A stretch of 64,000 bases of DNA, taken from positions 1 to 64,000 of the forward strand of contig NZ_AXUS01000009.1 in assembly GCF_000498755.1 (NCBI RefSeq), given 5' to 3'. The position numbers and the translations under genes were made by a program. A model generated the notes under the pieces. The model made no database searches, had not been told where the DNA came from, and worked only from the letters and a program-made list of their open reading frames with translations. Shown here one piece after another: positions 8,698-18,159 of this stretch (positions are counted from its first letter, which is position 1; every line of letters begins with the position of its first letter). Origin of the DNA: Clostridioides mangenotii TR (GTDB taxonomy: Bacteria; Bacillota; Clostridia; Peptostreptococcales; Peptostreptococcaceae).

Positions 8698-10278
8698 CTA
8701 TTTTAATTTAAGTTCATTTACATCTCTAAACATGTATATTGGAGCTGGAGTCGCTTCATTTGTCCCATCATACTTTTTATCAAGCGCAACTATTGATTTT
8801 GAATACGCTATTGGATAAAGTACCATATCATCAGCTAAAGTTTGTTGAATTCCCTTATAGATTTCATCTCTTTTCGCTTTATCTGTTTCTTTTAAAGCCG
8901 CTGTAAATTTATCATCCAGATTTTTATTTTCATATCCTCCATAATTGCTCAAATTTCCTGATATAAATAATGGAGCGTAATCATTAGGCTCATTTCCCAT
9001 TACATATCCATTTAATCCAAGATCAAAATCTATAGAAGATGGATTGTTTAGTTTTGCAAAATATGCGCTCTTTTCCATAGGTTTTAATTCAACATCTATT
9101 CCTATTTCTTTAAGATTGCTTTGTACTACTAAAGCCGTTGTTTCTAACTGGCTCTTATGAGTTCCAAATGCTATTGTAAGTTTTAAATCCTTAATACCTG
9201 CATTTTTAAGAAGCTCTTTTGCCTTTTCTTTGTTTTGATCATATTTTTCCACATCATCACTGTAGCCCATCACATTAGGTGAAAACAGTGAATATGCTTT
9301 ATCTGCATATTTTTCAGACTTATATGATGCTTTTATAAGCTCTTCTTTATTTAAAGCATATGCAATCGCCTGTCTAACTTCCTTTTTCTTCAAATTATCA
9401 TTTCTTTGTTGGAAAAATATTATATTGTCTACCATTCCTTCATCGTAAGTTATTATATCTACATTGTCCTTCGACTTAACATTTTCAACTTCATCTGGAG
9501 TTACATACTTAGCATTTACCTCTCCATTTTGAAGTGCTACATTCGCTGAGTTTGAATCAGCTATAATTCTATAGTTTACCGTATCTAAATTTGCTTTTTT
9601 TCCGTAGTACTCATCGAATTTTTCTAAAGTTATAAGCTCTCCCGATTTGTACTCTTTAAATTTATAAGCACCATTTCCTATTGGATTAGAGTTTTTCTCG
9701 CTTTTTGAAAGATCTTTTTCACCTTCATAAATATGTTTTGCTATAGGTCTTATCTTCCCAATAGCACTTTCAATTGCAGAAGATACTTCAGGCAAAACAA
9801 ATTCTATAGTAGTATCGTCTATTTTCTTAATTTCTACTGGTTTCCCGTCGATTATAAAAGAATCTGTATTAAGTGAGTTTTGATTTTTATCTAGTATACT
9901 GTCCATTGTAAATATAATGTCGTCAACGGTTAGAGGTTTTCCATCATGCCACTTCAAATTCTTTTTAAGTTTAACAGTATATGTTAAGAAGTCATCTGAA
10001 GCCTCAATACTATCAGCTAAATAAAATACTTTTTCACCATTATCATCTATAACATACAATGGATTAAACATTGAATTCATTACTGTTATCGATACTCTAT
10101 CATTGGCATACAGCGGATTAAAGTTTATAGCATCTCCCCCAGCTGCAAATACTATAGATTGAGCTTGAGCCGAGTTTTCTCCTTTTGATTCATTTACTTC
10201 TCCTTTTGATGAGCATCCTGCGGTAACCAACATTGCTCCGACAAGACCCAATGATAAAATTCGTTTTGTAAATTTCAT
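8698..10278 (-). CDS. Oligopeptide-binding lipoprotein (OppA-like, second copy)
   Basis: 526-residue family-5 solute-binding protein that captures peptides outside the membrane. The lipoprotein signal peptide ends in the lipobox VTAGC (lipidated Cys21). Typical SBP_bac_5 features follow: FNPLYANDRVSITVMNS, LKWHDGKPLTVDDIIFT, NPIGNGAYKFKEY. It is closely similar along its whole length to the protein at 10583-12160, so the two are a tandem duplication. It has its own promoter-like region upstream (10349-10406). Confidence 0.92.
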   Translation of the reverse strand: MKFTKRILSLGLVGAMLVTAGCSSKGEVNESKGENSAQAQSIVFAAGGDAINFNPLYANDRVSITVMNSMFNPLYVIDDNGEKVFYLADSIEASDDFLTYTVKLKKNLKWHDGKPLTVDDIIFTMDSILDKNQNSLNTDSFIIDGKPVEIKKIDDTTIEFVLPEVSSAIESAIGKIRPIAKHIYEGEKDLSKSEKNSNPIGNGAYKFKEYKSGELITLEKFDEYYGKKANLDTVNYRIIADSNSANVALQNGEVNAKYVTPDEVENVKSKDNVDIITYDEGMVDNIIFFQQRNDNLKKKEVRQAIAYALNKEELIKASYKSEKYADKAYSLFSPNVMGYSDDVEKYDQNKEKAKELLKNAGIKDLKLTIAFGTHKSQLETTALVVQSNLKEIGIDVELKPMEKSAYFAKLNNPSSIDFDLGLNGYVMGNEPNDYAPLFISGNLSNYGGYENKNLDDKFTAALKETDKAKRDEIYKGIQQTLADDMVLYPIAYSKSIVALDKKYDGTNEATPAPIYMFRDVNELKLK

Positions 10279-10348
10279 AAAATACCCCTAACTTATTAAA
10301 CATCTTCGGTTTAATAAAATAATTTATTTTTATATAATATTGCGTTGA

Positions 10349-10406
10349 CTATCAAAATGATAATCGATGTTCTTTATCTATATTATCATTTGATAGTAAA
10401 AGTCAA
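10349..10406 (-). promoter_or_regulatory. Promoter with inverted-repeat operator for the second binding protein
   Basis: On the minus strand TTGACT (10406-10401) is followed after 18 bases by TATAGA (10382-10377). Inverted arms CTATCAAAATGATAAT (10349-10364) and ATTATCATTTGATAG (10382-10396) overlap the spacer and the start region, which fits a repressor site or an RNA hairpin. The rest of the 304-base gap (10279-10582) is AT-rich with nothing else recognisable. Confidence 0.45.
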
Positions 10407-10582
10407 TAATTATTTCTTGCAAAATAAATAATTATAAGTTAAGAGTCTTGAAACTGCTTTATTTTAACCAAATTATCTTTTGGTACAAAACATACTTATA
10501 AGACTTGTTCTATAAAATTTTTTAAAATATATTTAAAATCATAAATCAATAATTTAGTTTATTTTAAAAAATATATTTTACT

Positions 10583-12160
10583 TTATTTTAATTTTAATTC
10601 ATTTAGATCTCTAAACATATATATTGGAGCAGGATTTGCTTCCTTAGCACCATCGTATTTTTTATCTAAAGCAACTATCGATTTTGTATATGCAATTGGA
10701 TAGAGAACCATATCATCTACAACAATTTGTTGAATCTCTTTATAAATTTCATTTCTCTTTACTTCATCCATCTCTTTTAAAGCACTTGCAAACTTCTCAT
10801 CGATATTCGGATTATCATATCCTGCAGGGTTATTTTCTCCATCCTTAATAAATAGTGATGAATAATCTGCTGGCTCTTTTCCCATTACATATCCATTTAT
10901 AGCTAAATCAAAATCCGCTGTAGAAGGCTCATATATTTTTGAGTAATAAGAACTCTTTTCCATAGGTTTTAATTCTACATCTATGCCGATTTCTTTCAAA
11001 TTACTTTGTACTACTAAAGCAGTGGACTCTTGAGAACTCTTATGTGTACTAAATGCAAGTCTTAACTTTAGATTTTCTACTCCTGCATTTTTAAGTAATC
11101 TCTTAGCCTTTTCCTTATCTTGATTGTATTTTTCTACATTGTCGCTGTAACACATAGCGTTTGGAGCAAATAAAGAGTATGCTTTATCTGCATATTCTTC
11201 CGACTTATACGTAGCTTTTATTAGCTCTTCCTTATTTAATCCATATGCAATTGCTTGTCTAACTTCCTTTTTCTTAAGTGCTTCATTTGACTGCTGCATA
11301 AATATTAAGTTATCAACCATTCCCTCATCGTATGTAACTATATTTACATTTCCCTTGGATTTCACTTCCTCAACTTGATCAGGATCTACGTATTTAGCAT
11401 TTACCTCTCCATTTTGTAGAGCTACATTTGCAGAATTAGAATCAGCTATTATTCTATAGTTCACAGTATCTAAATTTGCCTTTTTTCCATAAAAATCATC
11501 AAATCTTTCTAGAGTTATAAGTTCACCAGATTTATACTCCTTAAACTTATACGATCCATTTCCAATAGGATTCATATTTTTCTCACTTTTAGATATATCT
11601 TTTTCACCTTCATAAATATGTTTTGGTATAGGTCTAATATCTCCAATTACACTTTCAATAGCAGAAGATACATCTGGCAATATAAACTCTACAGTAGCAT
11701 CATCGACTTTTTTAGCTTGTATTGATTTTCCATCAATTGTAAACGAATCTGTATAAAGTGAATTTTGATTTTTATCACAGATAGTTTCAACTGTAAACAC
11801 TATATCTTCGGCTGTTAGCGCTTTCCCATCGTGCCATTTTAAATTATCCTTCAACTTAACAGTATATGTAAGAAAATCATCAGAAGCCTTTATACTATCT
11901 GCCAAATAAAAATCCTTTTCACCGCTATCATTTATAACGTAAAGAGGATTAAATACTGCATTCATAACAGTCATTGATACCCTATCATTGGCGTAAAGTG
12001 GGTTGAAGTTCATAGCGTCACCACCAGCCACAAAAGTTACTGAAGATGGAGTCTTTCCATTTGATGAACCCCCTTGTCCTTCATTTTTTGAAGAACATCC
12101 TGATGTAACGAGCATTGCACCTACTAAACCGAGTGTTAAAATTCTTTTTTTTAATCTCAT
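10583..12160 (-). CDS. Oligopeptide-binding lipoprotein (OppA-like, first copy)
   Basis: 525-residue SBP_bac_5 lipoprotein with lipobox VTSGC and the same domain layout as its downstream paralogue. The two proteins align end to end with scattered substitutions, including in the C-terminal half that lines the peptide pocket (e.g. APNAMCYSDN versus SPNVMGYSDD). Different peptide preferences served by one permease are likely but inferred. RBS GGAGGG precedes ATG 12160. It is the most 5' gene of the A-A-B-C-D-F cluster. Confidence 0.92.
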   Translation of the reverse strand: MRLKKRILTLGLVGAMLVTSGCSSKNEGQGGSSNGKTPSSVTFVAGGDAMNFNPLYANDRVSMTVMNAVFNPLYVINDSGEKDFYLADSIKASDDFLTYTVKLKDNLKWHDGKALTAEDIVFTVETICDKNQNSLYTDSFTIDGKSIQAKKVDDATVEFILPDVSSAIESVIGDIRPIPKHIYEGEKDISKSEKNMNPIGNGSYKFKEYKSGELITLERFDDFYGKKANLDTVNYRIIADSNSANVALQNGEVNAKYVDPDQVEEVKSKGNVNIVTYDEGMVDNLIFMQQSNEALKKKEVRQAIAYGLNKEELIKATYKSEEYADKAYSLFAPNAMCYSDNVEKYNQDKEKAKRLLKNAGVENLKLRLAFSTHKSSQESTALVVQSNLKEIGIDVELKPMEKSSYYSKIYEPSTADFDLAINGYVMGKEPADYSSLFIKDGENNPAGYDNPNIDEKFASALKEMDEVKRNEIYKEIQQIVVDDMVLYPIAYTKSIVALDKKYDGAKEANPAPIYMFRDLNELKLK

Positions 12161-12400
12161 ATACCCTCCTATTTAAACATAAGTTCATATTTTACTTGAA
12201 TATAGAAATTTACAGACTTCAAGCGAGCTATGTAACTATCAATAATTACACAATTTCCATTTTTTTCTACATTCAAGCATATAATATCACACAATAATAC
12301 CTATAAATAATAGATTATTTTTATACGTAAAAAAGAAGTATAGCCTTTTCAAATACGACAAAATAAATACCCCTTAAGACATTGAGAATTTTTAAACTTA

Positions 12401-12536
12401 AAACTAGGTGTAATAAAAGAAATGGGAGATGTCAAAAACTAACAACACCGACTATAGTTACAGCCTTTACCTTAAGCTGTGGTAGTCGGTGTTGTTAGTT
12501 TTTGACAAATTACGTTTCATTTATTACACCTAGTTT
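12401..12536. repeat. Long near-perfect palindrome (~136 bp)
   Basis: A perfect 24-bp stem (12431-12454 with 12483-12506) carries a 28-nt loop that itself holds ACAGC/GCTGT. Beyond short unpaired stretches, outer arms 12401-12422 and ~12515-12536 pair again in 21 of 22 positions (core CTAGGTGTAATAAA). It overlaps the stop codon of the patatin gene. It is far longer than a normal terminator and resembles a small palindromic mobile element now acting as the gene's end. The remainder of 12161-12400 is AT-rich leader without a gene. Confidence 0.75.
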
Positions 12537-13440
12537 AAATTAACCATTTCATCCCAATCCAATTCAACACATGTTCCAAGTTATAATTTTGCCCCAGCGA
12601 ATCCAAATAAGGCAATGAATCATAATCATCCATAGATACACCTCTCCCAAGCTTCGGATCTAATCTATAATAATTATCCTTTAATAGTTTCTGTGAAAAG
12701 TACTGGCTTACTAATGAATTTCCCGACAACGTAATAGACAGAATAGGAAAATTAGGATTCTTATTGACCATCCAATCTATAGCTCCCCATGTCGTAGTAT
12801 CATCTGATATATAATTATTCTCAAACCCTGTTCCCATAGACAGTAGTCTTATATCATCAAGTCCTATACCTAAACTTGAATCCAAAGCGTATACAATACA
12901 CGCCAAACTAGGATCTGCTGCAATTATTCCCCCATCTATATGGCGATTGTGTGCCGGAAAAAATACTGGTGCAGCACTGCTTTCAAGTGCTACATCAATA
13001 ACATTATACTCAGATGTCAAAGAATTGGGCATATTGTTGTAAAAAATCGGCCTCCAAGGTTCATTCCTATCCCCTATATACAAAGAAGGTATTAGTACCA
13101 TCTTTTCTAAGTCTTTAAGCCTCAAATCCTCTGGAAATATTTTTAATAAAACTTCCCTTAAATTGTTATTGTCATACTTTGGCCTAAGCATCTCAGAGTG
13201 TTTGTCTCCGAAAATAAACTTAGAATTTTCAAAAGAATAGAGTTCTTTAATTTCCCTCGGGCTAACCCCGTACGCCAGTCCAAGAGCAATCAGACTTCCT
13301 GTAGAAGTTCCACCTATAAAATCTGTATTTCTAAGTACATCCTCTCTTCTATCCACTATCCTAGAAAAGATATCGATGCTAAGAGATCCTCTAATTCCAC
13401 CACCGTCAAAAGTCAATATATTAAAGTTTGAAGTATCCAT
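12535..13440 (-). CDS. Patatin-like phospholipase
   Basis: 301-residue patatin-fold lipid acyl hydrolase. It shows the oxyanion/phosphate loop DGGGIRG (residues ~10-16), the nucleophile elbow GTSTGS (Ser near residue 46) and the Asp of the dyad in IDGGIIAADPS. These are the Ser-Asp dyad elements of the family. There is no signal peptide, so it is cytosolic. No cyclase, sensor or other defence gene lies beside it, so a CapV-type antiphage effector role is not supported. The stop codon lies inside the long palindrome. Confidence 0.88.
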   Translation of the reverse strand: MDTSNFNILTFDGGGIRGSLSIDIFSRIVDRREDVLRNTDFIGGTSTGSLIALGLAYGVSPREIKELYSFENSKFIFGDKHSEMLRPKYDNNNLREVLLKIFPEDLRLKDLEKMVLIPSLYIGDRNEPWRPIFYNNMPNSLTSEYNVIDVALESSAAPVFFPAHNRHIDGGIIAADPSLACIVYALDSSLGIGLDDIRLLSMGTGFENNYISDDTTTWGAIDWMVNKNPNFPILSITLSGNSLVSQYFSQKLLKDNYYRLDPKLGRGVSMDDYDSLPYLDSLGQNYNLEHVLNWIGMKWLI

Positions 13441-13593
13441 AAAATCCTCCCATACAGTATAAAAGTTTAGCTCATAATATGTATATTTTTTATATTTATA
13501 AAATATACAACTATATTCATCTCACAAATTTCTTACACAAAGAAATAATTCTATCTGAACGCACAATGCTTTTTCCACATCCACTAATTTATA

Positions 13594-13646
13594 AAAAAAG
13601 GCTACATATAAATTGTAAATAAACAACTTAAATGTAGCCTTTTTTG
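13594..13646 (-). terminator. Terminator of the ferredoxin gene
   Basis: AAAAAAAGGCTACAT pairs with ATGTAGCCTTTTTT around a ~25-nt loop, ~45 bases past the stop of the minus-strand Fe-S protein gene. Poly-A and poly-T on both sides would let it work in both directions. Confidence 0.85.
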
Positions 13647-13691
13647 TCCTCTGTTTTATTTTATTTGAATCTTATTACAGATAAATCTAGA

Positions 13692-14438
13692 TTATAATTC
13701 ATCTATTATTTTTCCATCAGTAGATATTGTAACTACTTTCCACGGAATAACTTTTCCACTGTTTTCTAATGCCTTTTTAACTGCATTTGTAATACCACTA
13801 CAACAAGGAACTTCCATACGAGTAACCACTATGCTGTTTATATCGTTTGATTTTAATATTTCTGTAAGCTTATCTGCATAGTCCACTTCATCCAATTTAG
13901 GACAACCTATTAAAGTAACCTTATTTTTCATAAATTTATTGTGGAAGTTTCCATAAGAATAGGCTGTGCAATCTGCAGCTACTAATAAATTCGCTCCATC
14001 AAAATATGGTGCATTTACTGGAACTAACTTTATTTGTACAGGCCATTGATTTAAATTTGACTTAACTTCTATATTTTCCATTACATTATCAAAATTACTC
14101 TCACTTTTAAGTGAGCTATCTTGACTTGTCCTTTCTATACTTTTCGCCATAGATCCAGGACATCCGCATCCTAATGTTTCTTGTTTTTTAACGTCTTCTT
14201 TAGCTTTAACATTTGCTAAAACTGCTTCTTCATCATAAGGAAGAGCTTCTCTCTCTTCAAATGCAAGAGCATCCATTGGACACGCAGGCATACAGTGACC
14301 TAAGCCATCACAGTAGTCATCTCTTAAAAGTGTTGCTTTTCCATCTACTATTGCCATTGCATTTTCATGACAAGCATCAATACATAGTCCACATCCATTA
14401 CATTTTTCTTTATCTATTTTTATAATTGTTCTAATCAT
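13692..14438 (-). CDS. 4Fe-4S dicluster ferredoxin-domain protein
   Basis: 248-residue iron-sulfur protein. Residues ~8-60 form two ferredoxin half-sites, CNGCGLCIDAC and CDGLGHCMPACPMD. After a linker, the second half carries CGCPG near residue 91, then DCTAYSYGNFHNKF, GCPKLDEVDY and VPCCSG, an arrangement found in anaerobic proteins often encoded near hybrid-cluster protein or reductases. It is divergent from a Crp/Fnr-type regulator 80 bases away, which is probably its regulator. An electron-transfer role is likely; the partner is unknown. Confidence 0.85.
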   Translation of the reverse strand: MIRTIIKIDKEKCNGCGLCIDACHENAMAIVDGKATLLRDDYCDGLGHCMPACPMDALAFEEREALPYDEEAVLANVKAKEDVKKQETLGCGCPGSMAKSIERTSQDSSLKSESNFDNVMENIEVKSNLNQWPVQIKLVPVNAPYFDGANLLVAADCTAYSYGNFHNKFMKNKVTLIGCPKLDEVDYADKLTEILKSNDINSIVVTRMEVPCCSGITNAVKKALENSGKVIPWKVVTISTDGKIIDEL

Positions 14439-14520
14439 AATTTAATCTCCTTTTATAGTTGTCATATTATATTTAACTTTTAACTGTACTAACTTGTATT
14501 TATGTTTATATTATAGTACA

Positions 14521-15225
14521 ATGAAACTAAAATTTCGGTTGCATATGCAACAAGGATGTGATTTTATAAAAAAATATTTAGAAACGCTAAAAACTGTATC
14601 TTTATTCACAGGTTTAAATGATAATGATCTAATTGAAATGCTAAACTGCCTAGGTGCTAACAAACAAAACTACGAAAAAGATAGCATCGTAATCTCAGTG
14701 GGTGATAGAATATCCTCTGTTGGCATAATCTTATCTGGAAGCGCAAATATAATAAAAGAAGATATTGACGGCAACAGAAATATTATCTCTGAACTGAAAG
14801 CAGGTGACTTATTTGCTGAGGTATTTGCTTGCTCTGGAGCTTTAAGTTCAATATCAGTTACAACCCAGACAAATTGTGAAGTTCTATTTGTAGAATTCGA
14901 AAAAGTTATAAATACCTGTTCATCATCATGCAAGTTTAATTCTAGATTAATTGAAAATATGTTAAAGTTAATTGCTTCTAAAAATATACAACTTCACGAT
15001 AAGATTGAGATACTATCTAAAAGAAGTACAAGAGAAAAACTTATGGAGTACTTTTATAAACAGATTGATCTAAATAACAGCCACAAATTTAAAATACCAT
15101 TTACTAGAAATGAAATGGCAGATTTTCTGTGTGTCGATAGAAGTTCACTTTCAAGAGAGCTTGGAAAAATGAGAGATGAGGGAATTATTGATTTTAATAA
15201 AAACAGCTTTGAAGTAATTCTTTAA
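14521..15225 (+). CDS. Crp/Fnr-family transcriptional regulator
   Basis: About 230 residues: an N-terminal cyclic-nucleotide-binding-like beta-barrel (FTGLNDNDLIEMLN... GDLFAEVFACSG) and a C-terminal HTH_Crp (FTRNEMADFLCVDRSSLSRE). There is no Cys cluster like that of Fnr at the N-terminus. The start is uncertain: ATG at 14521 and ATG at 14545 are both in frame, and neither has a good ribosome site. The 14545 codon lies inside the perfect palindrome TTGCATATGCAA (14539-14550), possibly an autoregulatory site. It is divergent from the ferredoxin gene, its likely target. Confidence 0.85.
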   Translation: MKLKFRLHMQQGCDFIKKYLETLKTVSLFTGLNDNDLIEMLNCLGANKQNYEKDSIVISVGDRISSVGIILSGSANIIKEDIDGNRNIISELKAGDLFAEVFACSGALSSISVTTQTNCEVLFVEFEKVINTCSSSCKFNSRLIENMLKLIASKNIQLHDKIEILSKRSTREKLMEYFYKQIDLNNSHKFKIPFTRNEMADFLCVDRSSLSRELGKMRDEGIIDFNKNSFEVIL

Positions 15226-15246
15226 CACTTCAAAGCTGTTTTTTTA
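15202..15246 (+). terminator. Terminator overlapping the Crp/Fnr stop codon
   Basis: AAACAGCTTTGAAGT pairs with ACTTCAAAGCTGTTT, followed by seven T. The left arm is within the last codons of the regulator. Confidence 0.9.
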
Positions 15247-15493
15247 TTCTCTTAATTAATTATTTGTATTATTATATATATTATTTTAATAAGCTTACCA
15301 TTTTATTATCTAAAAATATTTTCATTTTTAAATAATTACTTGTTTTTCGTCGAAAGTTTAACACTTGTTTTTCATTATATTATAGATAAAATTTTAAACT
15401 TACTATTTTTGTATAATATATTTACAAGCTCCATATATTCAGCTATAATTGCCATTACAAACATGTATACAATATTATTTCGGAGGTATTATT

Positions 15494-16861
15494 ATGTCTC
15501 AGTTAAATGCTACAGAGAAACTAAAACATCCTAGTGGATTATATTTCTGCGGCTCTATTTTCAGTGTAGTGAATTTTTCTTATTATGGAATGAAACTCGT
15601 CTTAGTATTATTCTTAGCAGAACAAGTTACAAGAGGCGGCCTGGGGCTGAGTGCCGCTGAAGCATCTTCTATGCTTGCATCTTTTATGGCATGGGCATAT
15701 TTATCACCTGTAGTTGGAGGTTGGATTAGCGACAGATGGCTAGGAGCTAAAAATTCAGTAGCTTTAGGTGTACTAATTGTTGCAATTGGATACTTTGTAG
15801 GGTTTATATCTACAAGTAAAACTAGCATATATATGATGATAACCTTAGTTGTTATAGGCGCTGGATTTTACAAGGGAAACCTTCAGACTTTAGTTGGGCA
15901 ACTTTATGATAACAATGATCCTAGGAAAGATGGAGCATTCTCTATTACTTATACTTTTACTAACATCGGAGTTTTATTTGGACCTTTTTTATGTGGGCTA
16001 ATTGCTAACGAGTGGCTTGCTCAAAAAAATGGTGGAGAAATACTTGTATATGGATATAAATATGTATTTCTGACTGTTTCAATCATATCTTTTTTAGGAT
16101 TCCTTTTCTTTTTATTTGGTCAAAAGAAATTTTTAAAGTCTATTGAAAAGTCAGTCGATACAAGCAAATCGCTCAAATTAAAAAAAGATTTAGCAAAAAC
16201 ACCTCTTACTAATAAAGAAAAAAAGAGAATGTATGTAATATTAATATTGGCATTTTTTACAATTTTCTTCTGGATGGCGTACAATCAAGCATCTATGTCT
16301 ATTGCACTTTACACTCAAAATAGTGTAAACTTAAATGTAGGAAACTTCCAAATACCTACATCATGGATAGACTCATACAACGGGCTTTTGTGTGTAATAC
16401 TTGGACCTATAATGGCAGCTATTTGGTTAAAGATGGCTAACTCTAAAAGAGGCGATTTGAACATTTCTACAAAGATGAGCTTAGGATTTATATTTCTAGC
16501 TTCTGCTTTCATCTTTATAATAGGTGCTGTTATGCAAAGTGGCGCAGATGTTAATACAACTACCAAGGCAAACGTTTTTTGGATAATAATGTTTATCACA
16601 TTCCAAAGTATTGGTGAAATGTGCTTTTCCCCTGTTGGGTATGGAATGGTAAATAAACTTGCACCAGTAAAATACTCTTCCCTACTTATGGGCGTCTGGT
16701 TTGCAAGCATGTTTGTTGCAAATAAACTTTCTGGGTACGTACAACTTGTTATAGATAAACTTGGAATGTTACAAGTTTTTATCATTATTCCTACATGTCT
16801 GTTAGCAGTTGGATTACTTCTATTCGCGCTTAATAGAAAACTTGAGGAAATATCACAATAA
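15494..16861 (+). CDS. POT-family (DtpT-like) peptide transporter
   Basis: 455-residue major-facilitator protein of the proton-dependent oligopeptide family. ATG 15494 has GGAGG at 15482-15486. About 12-14 helices are visible, with the N-terminal FSYYGMK, the GGWISDRWLGAK loop (MFS motif A) and the YKGNLQTLVGQLY and FSPVGYGMV segments typical of POT proteins. The proton-coupling ExxER motif that should precede FSYYG is absent (the region reads SIFSVVN). It is followed 19 bases later by an M24 peptidase, so di-/tripeptide uptake and hydrolysis appear coupled. Confidence 0.88.
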   Translation: MSQLNATEKLKHPSGLYFCGSIFSVVNFSYYGMKLVLVLFLAEQVTRGGLGLSAAEASSMLASFMAWAYLSPVVGGWISDRWLGAKNSVALGVLIVAIGYFVGFISTSKTSIYMMITLVVIGAGFYKGNLQTLVGQLYDNNDPRKDGAFSITYTFTNIGVLFGPFLCGLIANEWLAQKNGGEILVYGYKYVFLTVSIISFLGFLFFLFGQKKFLKSIEKSVDTSKSLKLKKDLAKTPLTNKEKKRMYVILILAFFTIFFWMAYNQASMSIALYTQNSVNLNVGNFQIPTSWIDSYNGLLCVILGPIMAAIWLKMANSKRGDLNISTKMSLGFIFLASAFIFIIGAVMQSGADVNTTTKANVFWIIMFITFQSIGEMCFSPVGYGMVNKLAPVKYSSLLMGVWFASMFVANKLSGYVQLVIDKLGMLQVFIIIPTCLLAVGLLLFALNRKLEEISQ

Positions 16862-16880
16862 TTAATTGGAGGTAATTAAT

Positions 16881-17960
16881 ATGATCAGAGTAACAAAAGT
16901 ATTAGAATTACTAGAATCTAAAAACTTAGACGCAATATACCTTACGAATGAACAAAATGTAAACTACATCAGCGGATTTACTGACGAGGCTGCAAATGTG
17001 CTAATTTGTAAAAATGGAAATTTTTTAATAACAGATGGTAGATTTACTGAGCTAGCAGAAAAGACTTGCCCTGGATTTGAAATAGTCAATTGGCATTTAT
17101 TCGACAGAGATGTTACAAAAGCAGTTAAACATATATGTACTGAAAATGGTGTAAAAAATTTAGGATTTGAGGAAGTCACTTTATCATTTAATAAATACAA
17201 TTCTCTACATACATTACTAGAAAAAGAGGGAATAGAATTGGCTCCAACTCAGGGAATAGTTGAGTCGTTGAGATATGTGAAAGACGAAGAAGAAATCTTA
17301 AACTTGAGAAAAGCTTGCGAAATAGCAGATAAAGCTTTAGAGCAACTGGTTCCACATATTAAAGCTGGAGTATCAGAAAGAGAACTATGTGCTCACCTTG
17401 AGTTCTACCTAAAAATAAATGGCGCTCATGCCATAGGATTTGAAACTATACTTATATCAGGAGTTAAGACTTCTTTACCACATGGTAAACCAGATAACAA
17501 AATAGTTGAAGAAGGAGACTTTGTAACTATAGACTTCGGTGCTATGTATAATGGATATATCTCTGATATGACTAGAACTTTTGTAGTCGGCAAACCAAAT
17601 GATAAACAAATAGAAGTTTACAATCTAGTTAAAGAAGCTCAACAAGTAGGGCTTGATCATATGAAAAATGGAGCTCATGCAACAGAGCCTGATACAGCTA
17701 TAAGAAAAGTTATAAAAAAATATGAAGAGTTCTACTACAACGGAATAGGTCATGGGGTTGGTAGAAATTTACATGAAGAGCCATTTATAGGTAATTACGG
17801 TTCTAAAATTCTTGAATCTGGATGCGTTATAACTATGGAACCTGGGCTTTACATACCTGGTTGGGGCGGAGTTAGAATTGAAGACTCTGTGTTAATTAAG
17901 GACGATGGAATTGAGATACTTACTAAATTCCCAAAAGATCTTATAATAATAGAAAATTAA
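16881..17960 (+). CDS. M24-family Xaa-Pro aminopeptidase-like metallopeptidase
   Basis: ~359-residue cytosolic peptidase. The start is ATG 16881 with GGAGG upstream. The N-terminal creatinase-like domain (~1-130) has NVNYISGFTDEAANVLI. The catalytic pita-bread domain has the five metal ligands in order: TIDFGAMYNG, SDMTRTF, GIGHGVG, TMEPGLY and GVRIEDSVL. It cleaves N-terminal residues from (X-Pro) peptides. It forms an operon with the peptide transporter and ends at a strong terminator. Confidence 0.93.
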   Translation: MIRVTKVLELLESKNLDAIYLTNEQNVNYISGFTDEAANVLICKNGNFLITDGRFTELAEKTCPGFEIVNWHLFDRDVTKAVKHICTENGVKNLGFEEVTLSFNKYNSLHTLLEKEGIELAPTQGIVESLRYVKDEEEILNLRKACEIADKALEQLVPHIKAGVSERELCAHLEFYLKINGAHAIGFETILISGVKTSLPHGKPDNKIVEEGDFVTIDFGAMYNGYISDMTRTFVVGKPNDKQIEVYNLVKEAQQVGLDHMKNGAHATEPDTAIRKVIKKYEEFYYNGIGHGVGRNLHEEPFIGNYGSKILESGCVITMEPGLYIPGWGGVRIEDSVLIKDDGIEILTKFPKDLIIIEN

Positions 17961-17980
17961 AACTTTAAAATAATATAATC

Positions 17981-18042
17981 AAAAAATGTAAAAGGTATTG
18001 AAAGAGGATATATTGATCTCATTCAATACCTTTTACATTTTT
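17981..18042 (+). terminator. Terminator of the transporter-peptidase operon
   Basis: A 22-bp stem (AAAAAATGTAAAAGGTATTG and complement) with a ~20-nt loop and T-run, 20 bases after the peptidase stop. Confidence 0.88.
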
Positions 18043-18159
18043 TAATATCCACTTCTAACAATAGTGTTAATAGTGTAAAATATCCTTATAAGGAACAATT
18101 GTCCTCTTTCTATCGATTATGTTTTAAGTTTTTAAGAAAAAATTTATATATAGGAGTAA

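Noticed and set aside
12535-13440. CBASS effector (CapV-type patatin)
   Set aside because: No cyclic-nucleotide synthase or accessory genes lie on either side; only a generic patatin fold is supported.
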